From positions 344,868-408,867 of the forward strand of contig BCJX01000010.1 in NCBI GenBank assembly GCA_001600415.1: a DNA stretch of 64,000 nt. Reading direction: 5' to 3'. The stretch is from Pascua guehoae. Taxonomy: Eukaryota; Basidiomycota; Tremellomycetes; Trichosporonales; Trichosporonaceae. Shown piece by piece: positions 11,530 through 22,891 of this stretch. The notes under the pieces are model-generated. The model saw nothing but the letters and a program-made list of their open reading frames with translations, was not told the origin of the DNA and ran no database searches. The translations under genes and the position numbers were made by a program. Numbering within the stretch: position 1 is the first letter of the stretch; each line of letters opens with the position of its first letter.

Positions 11530-11886
11530 TAGTGCCCCCCGGTGGGGCAGGTCGAATGAGTCGGCGCGGCGGATGCGGCGGTGCCAGTACGCGGGGCGTT
11601 GATGCTGGTGAGGCTGGTCGTCTACTCTGGCTCATCCTTGCCAATTCCATTGCCTCGCACGACCACTGCTGCCCGTCTTGCGCAACGTAGAACGCTGTAG
11701 ACCGAGTGTACTGTATGGAATATGCTGCATGAAGAATGTACATCAACGTCCTCGAACAACCAACATGGTACCGCCTACCACATGAACATGGAACTCTCTC
11801 TCGCTCCCTTCTAGTATCTCATCTGTATCGCTGTAATCCGAACAATGTCGCCGCTGTGACACTACTATAAAATTGGGGAACGCCCA
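11530..11886. other. Intergenic region between convergent genes
   Basis: 357 bp of 3' flanks of the BSD gene (+) and the Mss4 gene (-). A TATAAAA at about 11867 lies next to the Mss4 stop and is not placed as a promoter. Nothing else seen. Confidence 0.5.
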
Positions 11887-14800
11887 CTACTCGGCCTTGA
11901 GGTGCCCGACGGTTGCGTACGACGTGTCGATGGGAAGCGTAGCGTGCCCGTTGGCATATGGCTTGGGCGACGGCATGCGAAGTGGAGCGTCGGCGTACTC
12001 GTTGTCGGCCTGCAGCTGGACCTGCTGGTGGACACTCGCGCCAACCATGACGTCGCTCACAACGTCGACATGGGTCGTGCTGCCCTCTTGATGCTGGTGC
12101 ATGGTGAGTTTGTCCTCAAACACCTGCGCGCTACTAGTCTCGTCGGCCTGCTGCGTCATCACAGCGTCCTGGAACATCTCCTCGGGCTCCTCGACGACGG
12201 GCGACGCCTCAGGCGGCGTGAGCTGCCGGCGCACCGCGGGGTTCATGATCGGTGTCGAGGGTGGCGACGTCGCAGCACCACTCGGCCGGCCGACCGAGGT
12301 GTCAATGGGGGTCAAAGGTCCCTGCCCCGCCCCAGGCCCAGCAGTAATGTCGCCGCCCACTTGTCCGCCAGGGAGCGTCTTGGGCGTTTCGAGACCCTCG
12401 GGGCGAAGAGCAACGTCTCCGCCGCGCATGACCGACATGAGGAAATCGATGAAGCGATGTCCGTACGTCGCTGGGGGGACACAAGAGATGGTTGACTGAG
12501 AGTTAGCGACATACGAGGAACTGGTGACAACTCACCCCATTTTCGGTCATACTCTTCCAGGCGTGCTCGACACGCTTGCTCATGTTGTACGGCGTGCAAA
12601 TGTCAATGACGCCCAAGTAATAGATGATGTCCATGGGATTGTTCTGCTCGTCTGTGGCACGGAGACCGCCCTCGTCCTGGTAGAAGAGGAAGTGACGGCG
12701 ATCCGCCGGCCCATCAGACGGGAGCTGAGTCGCAACATCGAGCATGCGCTTAGGGTCGGAGCGGGCCACGGCTCGGCGAATGTTGCTGGCTTCGCCCTTT
12801 GGCTTGACAGCAGACGGCTTGCGGTGCATCTTGTTCGTGTCCGGTTGGAAGACGACGAGCGTGTTCTCACGCAGGTTGTCACGGTTACCACGCTCCATGT
12901 TGTGAATACCAACAAGGAGCGAGTAGTCCATGACGCGAATGCGCTTGAGGAACTCCATGTCACGCCGAAGCTGCTCTGTGAGGAGCGCGCGCTTCTCTGG
13001 TCCAAACTCGAACGTGCGACCGCGGTTGACCCAGTTCTTGTCCTTCAGGACAGCCCGTGGGTTCTCCTTGGCCTTCTCCTCTGGGTACTCGCGACCCCAG
13101 GCGGATCCCTTGAGGTCGTACGTCTCGTGGATATCACGGTGGGGCGGGAACAGGTTGTTCATGATCACAAAGTGGATCTTGCGTCCACGCGGCATCTTGA
13201 CACGGTGGAGACCGTAGAAGCGCGAGAGCAGCGTGTGCGGGTTGGCGCGCACGTGCTCGTGGTAGTCTTTAAGAATCGAGCGCAAAAAGTTGTGTTCACT
13301 GTGCGAGATCGTCTTGATGATGAATCGGTAGTCGCGCGAGTAGTAGAAGAACGACCCAGATTTGCCTGGTGATCCGAGTTCGGAGAGAATGTACTTTGCC
13401 GTGAGTGACAAGAGGTAGTCTGCCGGGTCGATGTGGAAGAACTCCTCGCGCAATTCGCGGAACACCCATGGCGCGTAGTCCTTGAATTTGAAGTCATAGC
13501 GCGCCGACGGAGTGAGTTCGTTGCCGACAATGTCAAACGAGTACTTGTGCCGAGCGGCATAGTCGTCGTCGGTGAGCGGCCGGGGGAGCTTGGCCTGGCA
13601 ACGCGACACGGCCACACGGATACCTGTGAGCATGTTGTACATGAGAATGTAGTTGCGATGCCCTTCGCCGACGAGGTTGCCGACCAGAACCTTTGCGTCG
13701 TCCGTCTCCTTGCGGCGGGGCGGCTTGGGTCCTGGCGTCTTGACAGCGGAAGGGACCTCGCGCTCCGGTGTTGGCTCGGGCTGGACAGGGGTCGCAGCAG
13801 CAAGGAGACTCATCTTTTTCTGCCTGCGCTCGAGCCGTTCACGACGGAGAATTTCCGTTTGAGCAAGGATATCGGCCGGGAGGTTGAACCCGTCATACTG
13901 CGTCGGCGTCTGAGGCTGGTGCGAGATGGAAACGGAGTGTGAGAGTGGCCGGCTTCCGACCATGGGTGGTGATGGCATTGTAGGGTTGGTATTGTGTCTC
14001 TGGAGACGGGGAGGGGCAACGCTGGAGGGAGATGAGCTGGCCGAGTGCGAGGTTCGGAAGTCGGTGATGGGGGGCGGAGGCGGCATGACCAGGGGCTGGA
14101 GCGCGCACTCATGCTCCCTGTCCTGCGACGGCGCGCCGACCTCAAAGTATTGTGGGACGGATGAAGATGGGAACGCGGGAGGTGAAGATAAAGCCGGTGA
14201 TGCGGGTGAATCACGTTGCGGTGCAAGACGTCCACTGCGCACCATGGACAACGAGCCAGCGCGGCTCGAAGTCGACCCGCCCGAGCCTCGGCGCATCTCC
14301 TGGATGCCGAGGAAGGAGGAGGGCCGGGGAGGGTCAAATGTTGGATCTGGAGACGAAGGAGCAGGACGCATATAGGAAGTGCGGGGTGGACTGGACGACA
14401 GGGGGGAAGCAGTGAGGGACCTGGACTCGGGTTCGGCGGTCAAGTTCATGGCGAATGCCGGTTGGTCGCCCTGGTCCAGCGCGACCTTGGACTCTCCCGC
14501 CTCTTCCAAGGGCATGAGAGGCTGAAGCTGTACAGCACCACTTGCCGTTGGAGTCGCGTTCTCCAACTGGTCCAACTGCCGGTCCGCGGGGTCGCTCTCC
14601 GTCGCCTCGGTCACGGCGATGCTAGACGCGTACTCGACATCGCTAATGTCACTGGGCGGAGGGCTTGGCGGTGGTCCCTGCATCATTATAGGCGAGTGAC
14701 GCTGGGGTGAGCCTGTGGGCATCGGGGAGAGACGGGTCATTGCGGTTGGATCCTGTTTTGGCGGCGTGGCGGCCGGCACAGCTGCCGCATTGGGATTTGT

Positions 14801-15513
14801 ATTTGGATCACCGCGACGGAAGACGCTCGAGACCTTTTTCATGATGCGGCGCGGGCGAGTATCACCCTGATCGTCCGGGGCGATTAAGATGGGTGGTGCT
14901 GGTGAAGGAGCTGGGGACCGTGATCGTGATCGCGCGCGGGGTGCCGGAGGTTCTCCCAATGCAAATGGTGGTGATGATGAAGAGTCTGCAGTGGAAGCGG
15001 ACCCGCTGTGGTACGTTTGCGGTGCGTATGGGTTTGGGCTGTACGATGGGTATGGCGCGTGCGGCGCAGTCGCAGCCACAGCCACTGGCGCGTTTGTTGC
15101 CTTGGCGGTTTTGCGTTCCCGGTTGTCCCAGTTGTAGCGATCCGACGCGTAGCCCTCGTCGTCTGCGTCGTCCCCAAAGTCGTCCTCGTCGTCGCTAGAC
15201 GAGTCCGAGTCCGACGTCTCGTCGTCAGTCGGGGTCTCGCCGGACGCGATGCGTTGGAGATGTGGAGGAAGAGGGGGAAGAAGCTCGTCCGAGCCTGGGT
15301 AGTGAATGAGGTGATAAGGATTGACGCGTGGCGGTGACGCGTTACCTGCGTATGTCAGTTTCACGGGCACTTTTTTGGCACGCCGCGATGTGCATGCGAC
15401 GTACGAGTAGCGACAGATGGTGGTCCGGTCCAGTCGGATTCGTTGTGGTCGTCGCGCGGAGCTGGGATGGACACGGGCGCCACGGGAGGGGGCGCTACTG
15501 CGTGCACCGCCAT
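11887..15513 (-). CDS. MSS4: Phosphatidylinositol-4-phosphate 5-kinase, Mss4/Its3 type
   Basis: Makes PI(4,5)P2 at the plasma membrane, controlling actin and cell-wall signalling. Exons (complement): 15513-15405, 15345-12536, 12495-11887; 1175 aa. The long N-terminal half (about 1-570) is low-complexity, with acidic Ser clusters (DETSDSDSSSDDEDDFGDD). The lipid-kinase core is about 570-1000: VGNLVGEGHRNYILMYNML, KYILSELGSPGKSGSFFYYS, YRFIIKTIS (substrate/ATP Lys), ETYDLKGSAWGRE, MDYSLLVGIHNM (catalytic Asp) and the IID-type YLGVIDICTPYN. The last intron is placed at GGG|GTGAGT...CTAACTCTCAG, because this restores the conserved STISCVPPATYGHRF; a later CAG would give the wrong frame. The first exon supplies MAVHAVAPPP... 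through a C|GT codon. The C-terminal 180 residues are a disordered tail. Confidence 0.92.
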
Positions 15514-16585
15514 GGGCTCTGCGCAGTTTCGGGGCCGGTTGGTCGTCGACTACGGGCGTCTGTTGTGCAGCTGTTGCGCGATCGGCTGGGGATGGTATCG
15601 GACGAGTGGGGGCGCGTGTAACGCGATGATGGATGCAGCGGCGATGGCGGCGGCAGCGTTGATGGTGATGGAGGAGGATTAAAGAGTAGAGGAGGGTGTG
15701 TGTATGTACAACAAGGGGAAAGGGAATGCAGGGAAGGTTGGCCGTTGAGCGCAGTCACAGTCCGAGGAATGGGTCCACTCACTCTACTCTACTCTAGGTA
15801 AGACAGGTTTGGTTTGTGGATGTCGCGAGGCATGTGAGATGGATGCCCACAGTCTCTCCTCTGTCTGTCTCGTCCCTCGCCGGGTGCCCGGGGGTTTGTG
15901 ACCCGACCGAAGCGAGCCGACCCAACGACCACAGGGGGGCAGCAAAGAGTGCAAATAGGCACGGGGGAAGGGGGAAGGGGTGGGGTGGGATCGGGCGTCC
16001 AAGAGGGGACACGCTAGCCCAGACCAAAATCGACGCCAGGGGCTGGTGCGTTGCGTGCAAGGCTTGCAAGGCTTGGCCTTCCTTGGCTTTTAGTTTTTGG
16101 GCGATTTCAACCAGCCAGCAGCCAACCAACCAACCAAACTGGACACTACTGATCGTGCTGATCGAGTAAATCCTCGAGGCCCAAATCTGGCGGGCACGGG
16201 GGGCCATATACGATCGACAGGCAATATAATGTGATGTGGGGAAGCACTGGGGAACACAAAATGAATGACGAGAACAAGGAAAGAAAAAAAGTACAAGAGA
16301 CAGAGGGAATGTGATGTCGGAGCAACGAGTACGAGGGGTGGGGGTGAATGAGTCCCGGTAGTATGAATAGCAAGGGTTTGGATTGGTGTTGGTGTTGACA
16401 ATTGGCGCGGGACCTTGTCCATGTGGAGTTAGACTCAACTTTGTAGCGTGAATAAGTAACCAACCCGGCAAACCGGGGCACAGCGGCCGTCGTCATCATC
16501 CGCTGCCACCCTTTCGGTCTTCGGGTCATGTCATGTTGTTGCTCCACTTTTTCAAGTGTTTGTCGCCCCCTCCAAACACCAACCC
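15514..16585. other. Divergent intergenic region (MSS4 / IBA57)
   Basis: 1072 bp between divergent genes. The MSS4 side is pyrimidine-rich on the transcribed strand; the middle holds TCACTCTACTCTACTCTAG at 15778-15796. No gene seen. Confidence 0.5.
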
Positions 16586-18346
16586 ATGATCAAAACATCC
16601 CTCACACGCACAGCGACAGCAGCTGCCTCGGCATCGGCGCCAAGCCGTGCATTCGCACGCGGCTATGTTACCGTACCGTCCCAGGCAACAGGCTTGCCAT
16701 CAACACCCGCTGCGGCATTGCGACCCGAACGCCGAGTGTACGAGGTCTCTGGACCCGATGCGCAAAAGTTCCTCAAGGGCCAGATGTGCAAGGATGTCGA
16801 CAGTGTGGGCGGCGGGTACAGCGGCTTTCTCAATGCCAGTGTGAGTCGGCTCAGCATCGCGAGAAGCATGTAGCTCCGTCGATGATTCTTTGCATGCAGC
16901 TCCCGTGCTTCGTGATCGCCCCAACGCTGCTCCATGATGTACTGCTTCGCGCCGGCGCTTCCTATGCATTACAGCTGACATACAGGGCCGCGTCCTGCAC
17001 GACGTCTTCTGTGTCCCCTTGGCGCGCAACTCGTATCTGATCTCGTACGAGTCAGGCCCCGAACACCCCGCGCCGCTCGCCAAGCTCCTCCCGCCATTCC
17101 GCCTGCGCTCAAAGGTGCGCCTCCGCGAGGCGACCGACGAGTGGGATGTTTGGTCGGCATGGGGCGGCGAGGCTGGCTCGAGTGGGCCAGCTCAGAGCTG
17201 GCGCTTTGGGAGTGGCGGCGCGGCGGAGCGCGTGTGGAAGTGGGAGAACGGCATCGCTCCGCTCGGCATTGCAGAGGGCGAGGTCGGGTGTTGGGACCTC
17301 CGCGCGGGGTGGGAGGGGGGTATGGGTCGGCAGGTGTTTGTGCCGAAGGGCAAGAAGTGTGAGTTTGTTGGCGAGGAGGATGGCGTGAAGCAGGACAAAA
17401 CGCCAGCTGCGGTCTCTGCCACCACGGCTGTTGTCACCTGCCTGCTCATTCCCACAAACCACAACCTGCTTTTGCTAACCCCAGTCTCTCTCCTCGGTTC
17501 GCACGACCAAGCCAGCGCTGAGCAGTACGAGCTCCGGCGCATGCTCCTTGGTGTGCCAGAAGGGAGTGCAGAGATTGTGCCCGGTGTCGCCCTCCCGCTG
17601 GAGAGCTGCATGGACATTCATGGAGGTGGTGAGTCACCAGGCGTCATCAGAGGAGGGACGGCATTTGAGGTCGATGTGACTCAAACGACTGGGCAATCCA
17701 TGCAACCGAGACCACACATGAGGTGGAACCCACACGAACGGAGGCTGGCGAGTCAACAGCAAACTGGCTGCACCTAGTCGCTGCCCACCACTGTCGTCGG
17801 ACACGCGTCGTAGCCTTTCCCCAACACATACCCACATGCCGAACTCGCTAACCCGCAGTCGACTTCCGGAAGGGCTGCTACTTGGGCCAAGAGCTCACCG
17901 TCCGCACATACCACACGGGCGCGACCCGCAAGCGCATCCTGCCCGTCCGCCTCTTCCCGCTATCCGGCGACGGCCCGTCCGACCTGACCGACCTGGGCTC
18001 CCTGGCGCCGGGCTCGTGGACCGGACCGCCGCGCCCCCTCAGCGCCGACGTGACGTACACGCCTCCGTCGTCGGCCGCGTCGAAGAAGGCGCGCTCGGCA
18101 GGCCGCATCCTGTCCCTCTCCCGCGCGGCGCCCGGGGTGGGCCTCGCCCTCGTGCGCCTCGAGTTTGCCGACCGGACGTGGTGGGCAGACCCCGCGCGAG
18201 GCGGTACTGTCGCTGGTTGGAATGACGGGTCGCACCCCACCCTCACGGCTGAGATTGGCGGCAAGAAGTGGGGTGTCTGGGTTGGGTATGGCGAGGCGTA
18301 CGCCGAGGCGTTGAGGTGTACGCCCGTACCAGAGGACGAGGAGTGA
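16586..18346 (+). CDS. IBA57: Iba57-type mitochondrial iron-sulfur cluster assembly factor
   Basis: Tetrahydrofolate-fold protein (GcvT/YgfZ-like) that works with Isa1/Isa2 in late [4Fe-4S] assembly in the mitochondrial matrix. Exons 16586-16840, 16986-17358, 17485-17628, 17859-18346; 419 aa. The N-terminus is a Ser/Thr/Arg/Ala presequence ([20 protein letters not shown]). The barrel begins [17 protein letters not shown], continues [18 protein letters not shown], then [21 protein letters not shown]. The KGCYxGQE signature, with its Cys, defines the family. The C-terminal domain closes with [16 protein letters not shown]. All splice phases agree (0, 1, 1). The third intron (230 nt) is longer than average. 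Confidence 0.9.
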
Positions 18347-18826
18347 GAGGGGTAGTTGGGCGGGTTGGCCCTCGTGCTGGTGTGCTGGCGCCGGCGTGGC
18401 GAGGAGAAGGCAAGCTGCAGGCGGGAAGATGGGCAGAAGCAGGCGGTCGTGCGGTACGGGTATGCAGGAGGGAAGAGCAAAGCACTCGGACAGCCAAAAT
18501 CAATAGAAGTCATACGGAGCATGCATCACCATTCCCTGTGCCCAGTTGTGGGGATGTGCAAGTATGCGTCCAGCCATGCATGCTATCTACTCTTCAACTT
18601 ATCGGTCGTATGTAGTGTACTAGAGTGGACCCGTGAGCGGACCACTCGAATGCCATCTATTCTTAAGCAGCCTCGGCCGAGGCCGACACGTTGCCCGAGC
18701 CGGTGCCCCGCACAGATCAAGTTTCCATCAAGCTCCTCGCGCGTCGCGTCATCTTCCGTACTGTTGACTTTTGCACTGGCACTCTTGGCACTGTTGCTTT
18801 GCGGAAACACACCTTCGGACTCAGAA
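18347..18826. other. Intergenic region between IBA57 and the TPR gene
   Basis: 480 bp between two genes on the same strand; terminator of one and promoter of the next. Nothing distinctive. Confidence 0.45.
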
Positions 18827-20936
18827 ATGGACAAGGCGGCCTCTGCCCACTTCCGCGAAGAGGTAAGCCCGAACCGTCCTACACACGAGGAGCCGGTGCG
18901 ATGACGGGTGGTGCTCGGTGTACAGGCAAGCACTCGAACGAGTGTGGGTGCAAGTGACACGAGTGTGGCACATGCCCGACCGTGAGCTCCTCCCTCCCCA
19001 TACGCCGCCCCGGACTGGCCTCGGGAGAAGCACACACTCACAATCCAGGGCAACGCGGCGTTCCGGCGGGGACGGTGGCGCGATGCGGCGGCTGCGTACA
19101 CGCGCGCGGTTGAGGCGGACCGGGGGGATGCGGTGCCGCTTGCGAACCGCGCGCAGGTGTGGATCAAGCTTGAGCGGTGAGTGGGCGTGGGGGTGTGAGG
19201 GAGAGGGGGTGGAGGGGTGCGAATGTGGGGACGCGGTGTGTGGTGTTGAGATGTGGTGTTGAGATGTGCCCCGTCGTGGGACCGGCCGGGTGTCGGGGTG
19301 ACTAGCCCTTGTGGTGGCTGCCGTGTCGAGGATTCGAGATGGTTGAGCTGGTGCATGAGGCGGTGTATGGCTGGTCGTGAGCGAGCCATTTACACGTTCT
19401 GGGCTAGAGGCGAGGTGGCGTGAGCTCTGCGGGACAAGTGAGGGATGAGACGCTGGAACGAGCGATGCCAAACTCGATGCCCCTCTTCGGAGGAGGAGTT
19501 TAGGACGGCGGTCACTGGTCGCTGCCTCCCGTAACTTGCATCCTCTAAAGCATTACAGCGCCTATCCATGCGGCTGTGAGCGTCTTGCTCCTCTGTTCTT
19601 GCTCCTCTGTTCTTGCTCCTCTGTTCTTGCTCCTCTGTTCTTGTCCCTACTTCACTCTCTGCTCTTGGCCATCTATTGTCTGCCGCCTCCTCCATGCTGC
19701 CTGTTCACTGCCTCCACTTGTCCTCTCACTTTCCTTTATGCTGCCCTGCCCCACATAACCCTCATTACATTCTCGCATCCTAGTACTCCCCCCACTGACA
19801 GACCCAGGTGGCCCGAAGCCGAAGCCGACGCCACAGCCGCCCTCGCCCTCGCCCCGACGGTAAAGTCATACTACCGCCGCGCCGTCGCCCGCCGCGCACA
19901 GGGTAATCTGCCCGGTGCGGCGGCCGACCTGCGCGCCGCGCTCGAAAAGGAGCCAAACAATGCCGTCGCGGCCGACGAACTCGCCGATGTCGAGAAGGAG
20001 ATGCGTGCGGTCGCGGCCAAGGAGGCCAAGGCGGCGTCAGGCAAGGGCAAGGGAGCAACCCCTTCTGGGGGATCTGGTGCAAATGTCCCTGCCGCCGGTG
20101 CCCCATCTGGGGCCCGGGGTTCTCAAGCGGCTCGTGCGCCCAGTGGTCCTGGTGCTGCTGGTGCTTCTCTTGCATCCACCTCAAGCCCTGCGCGTGAGGT
20201 TCCTGCACCTCGTGCAGCGGCTCCCTCTCCTCCCTCTGCCCCTACCCCTGCCCCTGTAGCCGCACCCGCACCTACACCCAAGAGCTCTCCTGCCTCTAGA
20301 GCTGGTTCTGGGGGGTTCGCAGGCTTTGCAGCGCTGCGTACGACGCGCAACGCGCGCCCCGCGTACGCTGGTGCTGGTGCCCGTCCCTCTGCCCCGCCGA
20401 CAACTCGTGCAGGGGATACTCCAGCGACCCAAGCGACGCCTGCTGGTCCTACATCAGCGTCCACTGCTTCTCAAGCGCCTCCTTCGGCTGCAGCTCCGGC
20501 CTCGGCGCCATCGGCCCACCCTCCCCCACCAACAGCCTCTACTCCTTCAGCTCCCACCCCACCCCCGCCCGTCCCGGCCAACCCAGCATCAACGGCCCCC
20601 GGCGCCGGCCTCGCCCTCCTGCGCACCCTCCGCTCCCTCCCCGCCCCCCAGCGTCCCGGGTATCTGAGGCACTACAGCCCCAACGTGGTGGGCCGCATCG
20701 TCGCGCCCGTCCTCGAGCCCGACGGCCTGGGGATGCTCTTCGCCACCCTCGCGGATGGGACACAGGCCAAGGACGGTTCCAATGTGGACCAAGGAGACGC
20801 AGACACGGAGTGGACACGGGCCATGCTCACGGCCCTCAAGGGCACGCCGCGGTATCGGATGAACTGCGCGATGCTGAGCCGCGCCGAGCGCGCGGCGGGC
20901 GAGAGCGCGTGGCAGAGTGTCGGGGGCGAGTTGTGA
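18827..20936 (+). CDS. TPR protein with RPAP3-like C-terminal domain (R2TP co-chaperone candidate)
   Basis: Exons 18827-18862, 19049-19176, 19808-20936; 430 aa. The TPR block is about 4-125: GNAAFRRGRWRDAAAAYTRA, VPLANRAQVWIKLERWPEAE, KSYYRRAVARRAQGNLPGAA, ending in a charged helix; carboxylate-clamp-like Asn/Lys/Arg positions are present, as in Hsp90-binding TPRs. A Pro/Ala-rich linker (about 150-330) follows. The C-terminal region (LALLRTLRSLPAPQRPGYLRHY, VVGRIVAPVLEPDGLGMLFATL, WTRAMLTALKGTPRYRMN) matches the helical RPAP3_C pattern that docks on RuvBL1/2. This suggests the full RPAP3/Spag1 architecture rather than the short yeast Tah1. The second intron is 631 nt and carries a 14-bp repeat array. 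Assignment of the C-terminal domain is from pattern only. Confidence 0.82.
19583..19638. repeat. 14-bp x 4 pyrimidine-rich tandem repeat in an intron
   Basis: TCTTGCTCCTCTGT is repeated four times without change in the 631-nt intron of the TPR gene, about 170 nt before the acceptor. Confidence 0.9.
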
Positions 20937-22891
20937 CCGTTGCGTAGAGGAATGGATGGAGCGTGGATGCCTCAGCTCGTAACTGGGGCAGCACTCGCGT
21001 TCGAACTGACCGCCTCGGGCTCGAACGGTATTTGAGCCCATGTTGGCAGCTTGGTCTTGTCAGCTCTACTCGGTCCGTACATTGTCGCCGGGCGAGTCGT
21101 AGGTGATCAATGGTGTGCGTTGTGCCATGGATACGCGTCATGGACCTCGAGTGGACAATGCAAACACAGCACTAGACAAGGCCGACGTTGAGACACAAGC
21201 CAAGCCATGCAAGCCACACGCCCGATGTGGAAGGATACAAACATCAATGCCGGCCACCTGTGCTGACCGGCCGACCGCCTTGCTCTCTGCAGCCGTTCCC
21301 GCAACGCCATCCACTTGGCCCATGTTCCTGTGTATTAGACTTTGGTTATCTTGCCCTCATGGTCTCTCACACCAGCGTCCCGTCTGCCCGCCGTACAGTA
21401 ACTGATGGGCAGTTGGTCCCCATTGTGCCATGTCTACTCGCCACGTCGAGTTCCCGTCGTTCCCATGCCCACGTCGGGCTCGTGCTCCTGCTACTGCTGC
21501 CGCTCTGGCTGCTGTGGTACCCTCACAACTCATACGAGCCACTGTAGCCATCCAGCACTCTACACGATGATCCTGGAATCCCTGCCAGCCATGCCAGCTA
21601 GTCTGCGCTACCTGTCGTCATGTGACCCGGTGCCTCAGGACACACACAGACTAGGACATGGACACGGTTCACGGGACTTTTGTCCCCAGGATCCACCAGG
21701 ATTGCAGGATGACCAGGACGCCCAGGAAAAGCAGGCAGACAGAGTGTGTGTGCAGTGCAGGATCGACAGGAACTGTAGGAACTGTAGGAACTAGAGTATA
21801 GGAACCGTAGGATCCGTAGGATCCGACAATGGACGTGGGACCTGATGGACGCCTCGGTCCAGGGACGGGCAATGGCGAGGCGAGGGTGAAGCTAAACAAG
21901 AGGCAAAAGAGACGGGCAAGACAGGATAACAGAGTTTGCAACGCCCCCCGCAACCCCGGAGCCGTAACTCGACCCTTTGATGGCCTTCCCTCGTTTCCTT
22001 CCCTCTCGCCCTCCCTCTCCCTCCCCCCTTTGCGTCCTTCCACCTGATCGACCCTTCTTCGTCGCGCTTCGGATCCCTTTGATCCACATGCACGCCGCCG
22101 TCTCCAGATCTTATCTACAGTTATCGATAACCATCGTTGCCCTTTGCACCCCACCATTGTTCAGGGAAGACATCAACATGAGAATGCAAAAACACAACAA
22201 ACGAAATTCAGTAGCCCAGCGTACCAGTGTGTAACCAACGCACCCTGCATAGCGGTATGATTGGCCCGACCTCCACTCAATCGGTGCCTGGTACGTGCAT
22301 GGTCGACAGGGCCCCACGTCTGCACCCAGCTCCACTCATCACAATCTTTTGCCGCCATCTACATGTCACTCATGCATGCACGCTGGTATCAACGGGGTAT
22401 AAAGTCCGGGGCGTGCGATGCGGTCGGTGACAGTGTGTGCCGATGTGCCGGGTAAACTCGAACAGTGGCGATCGTGAACGTTGTGTTTGTGGGTAGAGTG
22501 TGGTTTGCGGTCCGGTGGTGGATGAGGTGGAGTGATGGGGACATATGGACGGGGTTTCAAAGTGTTTTATTTATGCAGACATTCTCTATTCGTGCTTCAT
22601 GAAGCCTCCTTGGACGTCAGCAAGGCTCCTTCTCGGTCGTTGCCATCATGGCTCGCGCGCGCGCTCGCGCCCTCGGCTCCAAAGCGATTCGGAGATGCAG
22701 AGATCACGCAATCGGATTCGGCCATACGAGGTTCCAGTCCAGATGCCAGTTTGACATCGGACAAGGTCGCGCGTCACACCCGCGTGACAGCTGGGTTTAG
22801 CCGCACAACGCGGAAACGTGTAGGGCCTAACAAGACTCCACAGTTCCACGCGTGCTCGTCCGTCTCAAGACGTGCCAAGTGCGCGCGCGCG
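20937..22891. other. Intergenic region between convergent genes
   Basis: 1955 bp between the TPR gene (+) and the Nrg1-like gene (-). It contains a 9-bp repeat array (21768-21826). Open frames here have skewed composition and no family signature. No tRNA or other RNA gene seen. Confidence 0.5.
21768..21826. repeat. 9-bp degenerate tandem repeat
   Basis: Units AGGAACTGT, AGGAACTGT, AGGAACTAG, (5 nt), AGGAACCGT, AGGATCCGT, AGGATCCGA; six copies of consensus AGGAWCYGT. Confidence 0.8.

Noticed and set aside
12449..12473. CCCCCCAG as acceptor of the last Mss4 intron
   Set aside because: It gives the wrong frame and removes the conserved STISCVPPATYG; the earlier CTAACTCTCAG fits.
15345..15370. 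GTG at 15368-15370 as start of the Mss4 protein
   Set aside because: It lies inside an intron; the ATG exon at 15513-15405 joins in frame and supplies a normal start.
21669..22157. 162-codon minus-strand open frame with GSYGSYGSY repeats
   Set aside because: The repeat is the translation of the 9-bp DNA array; no other support.
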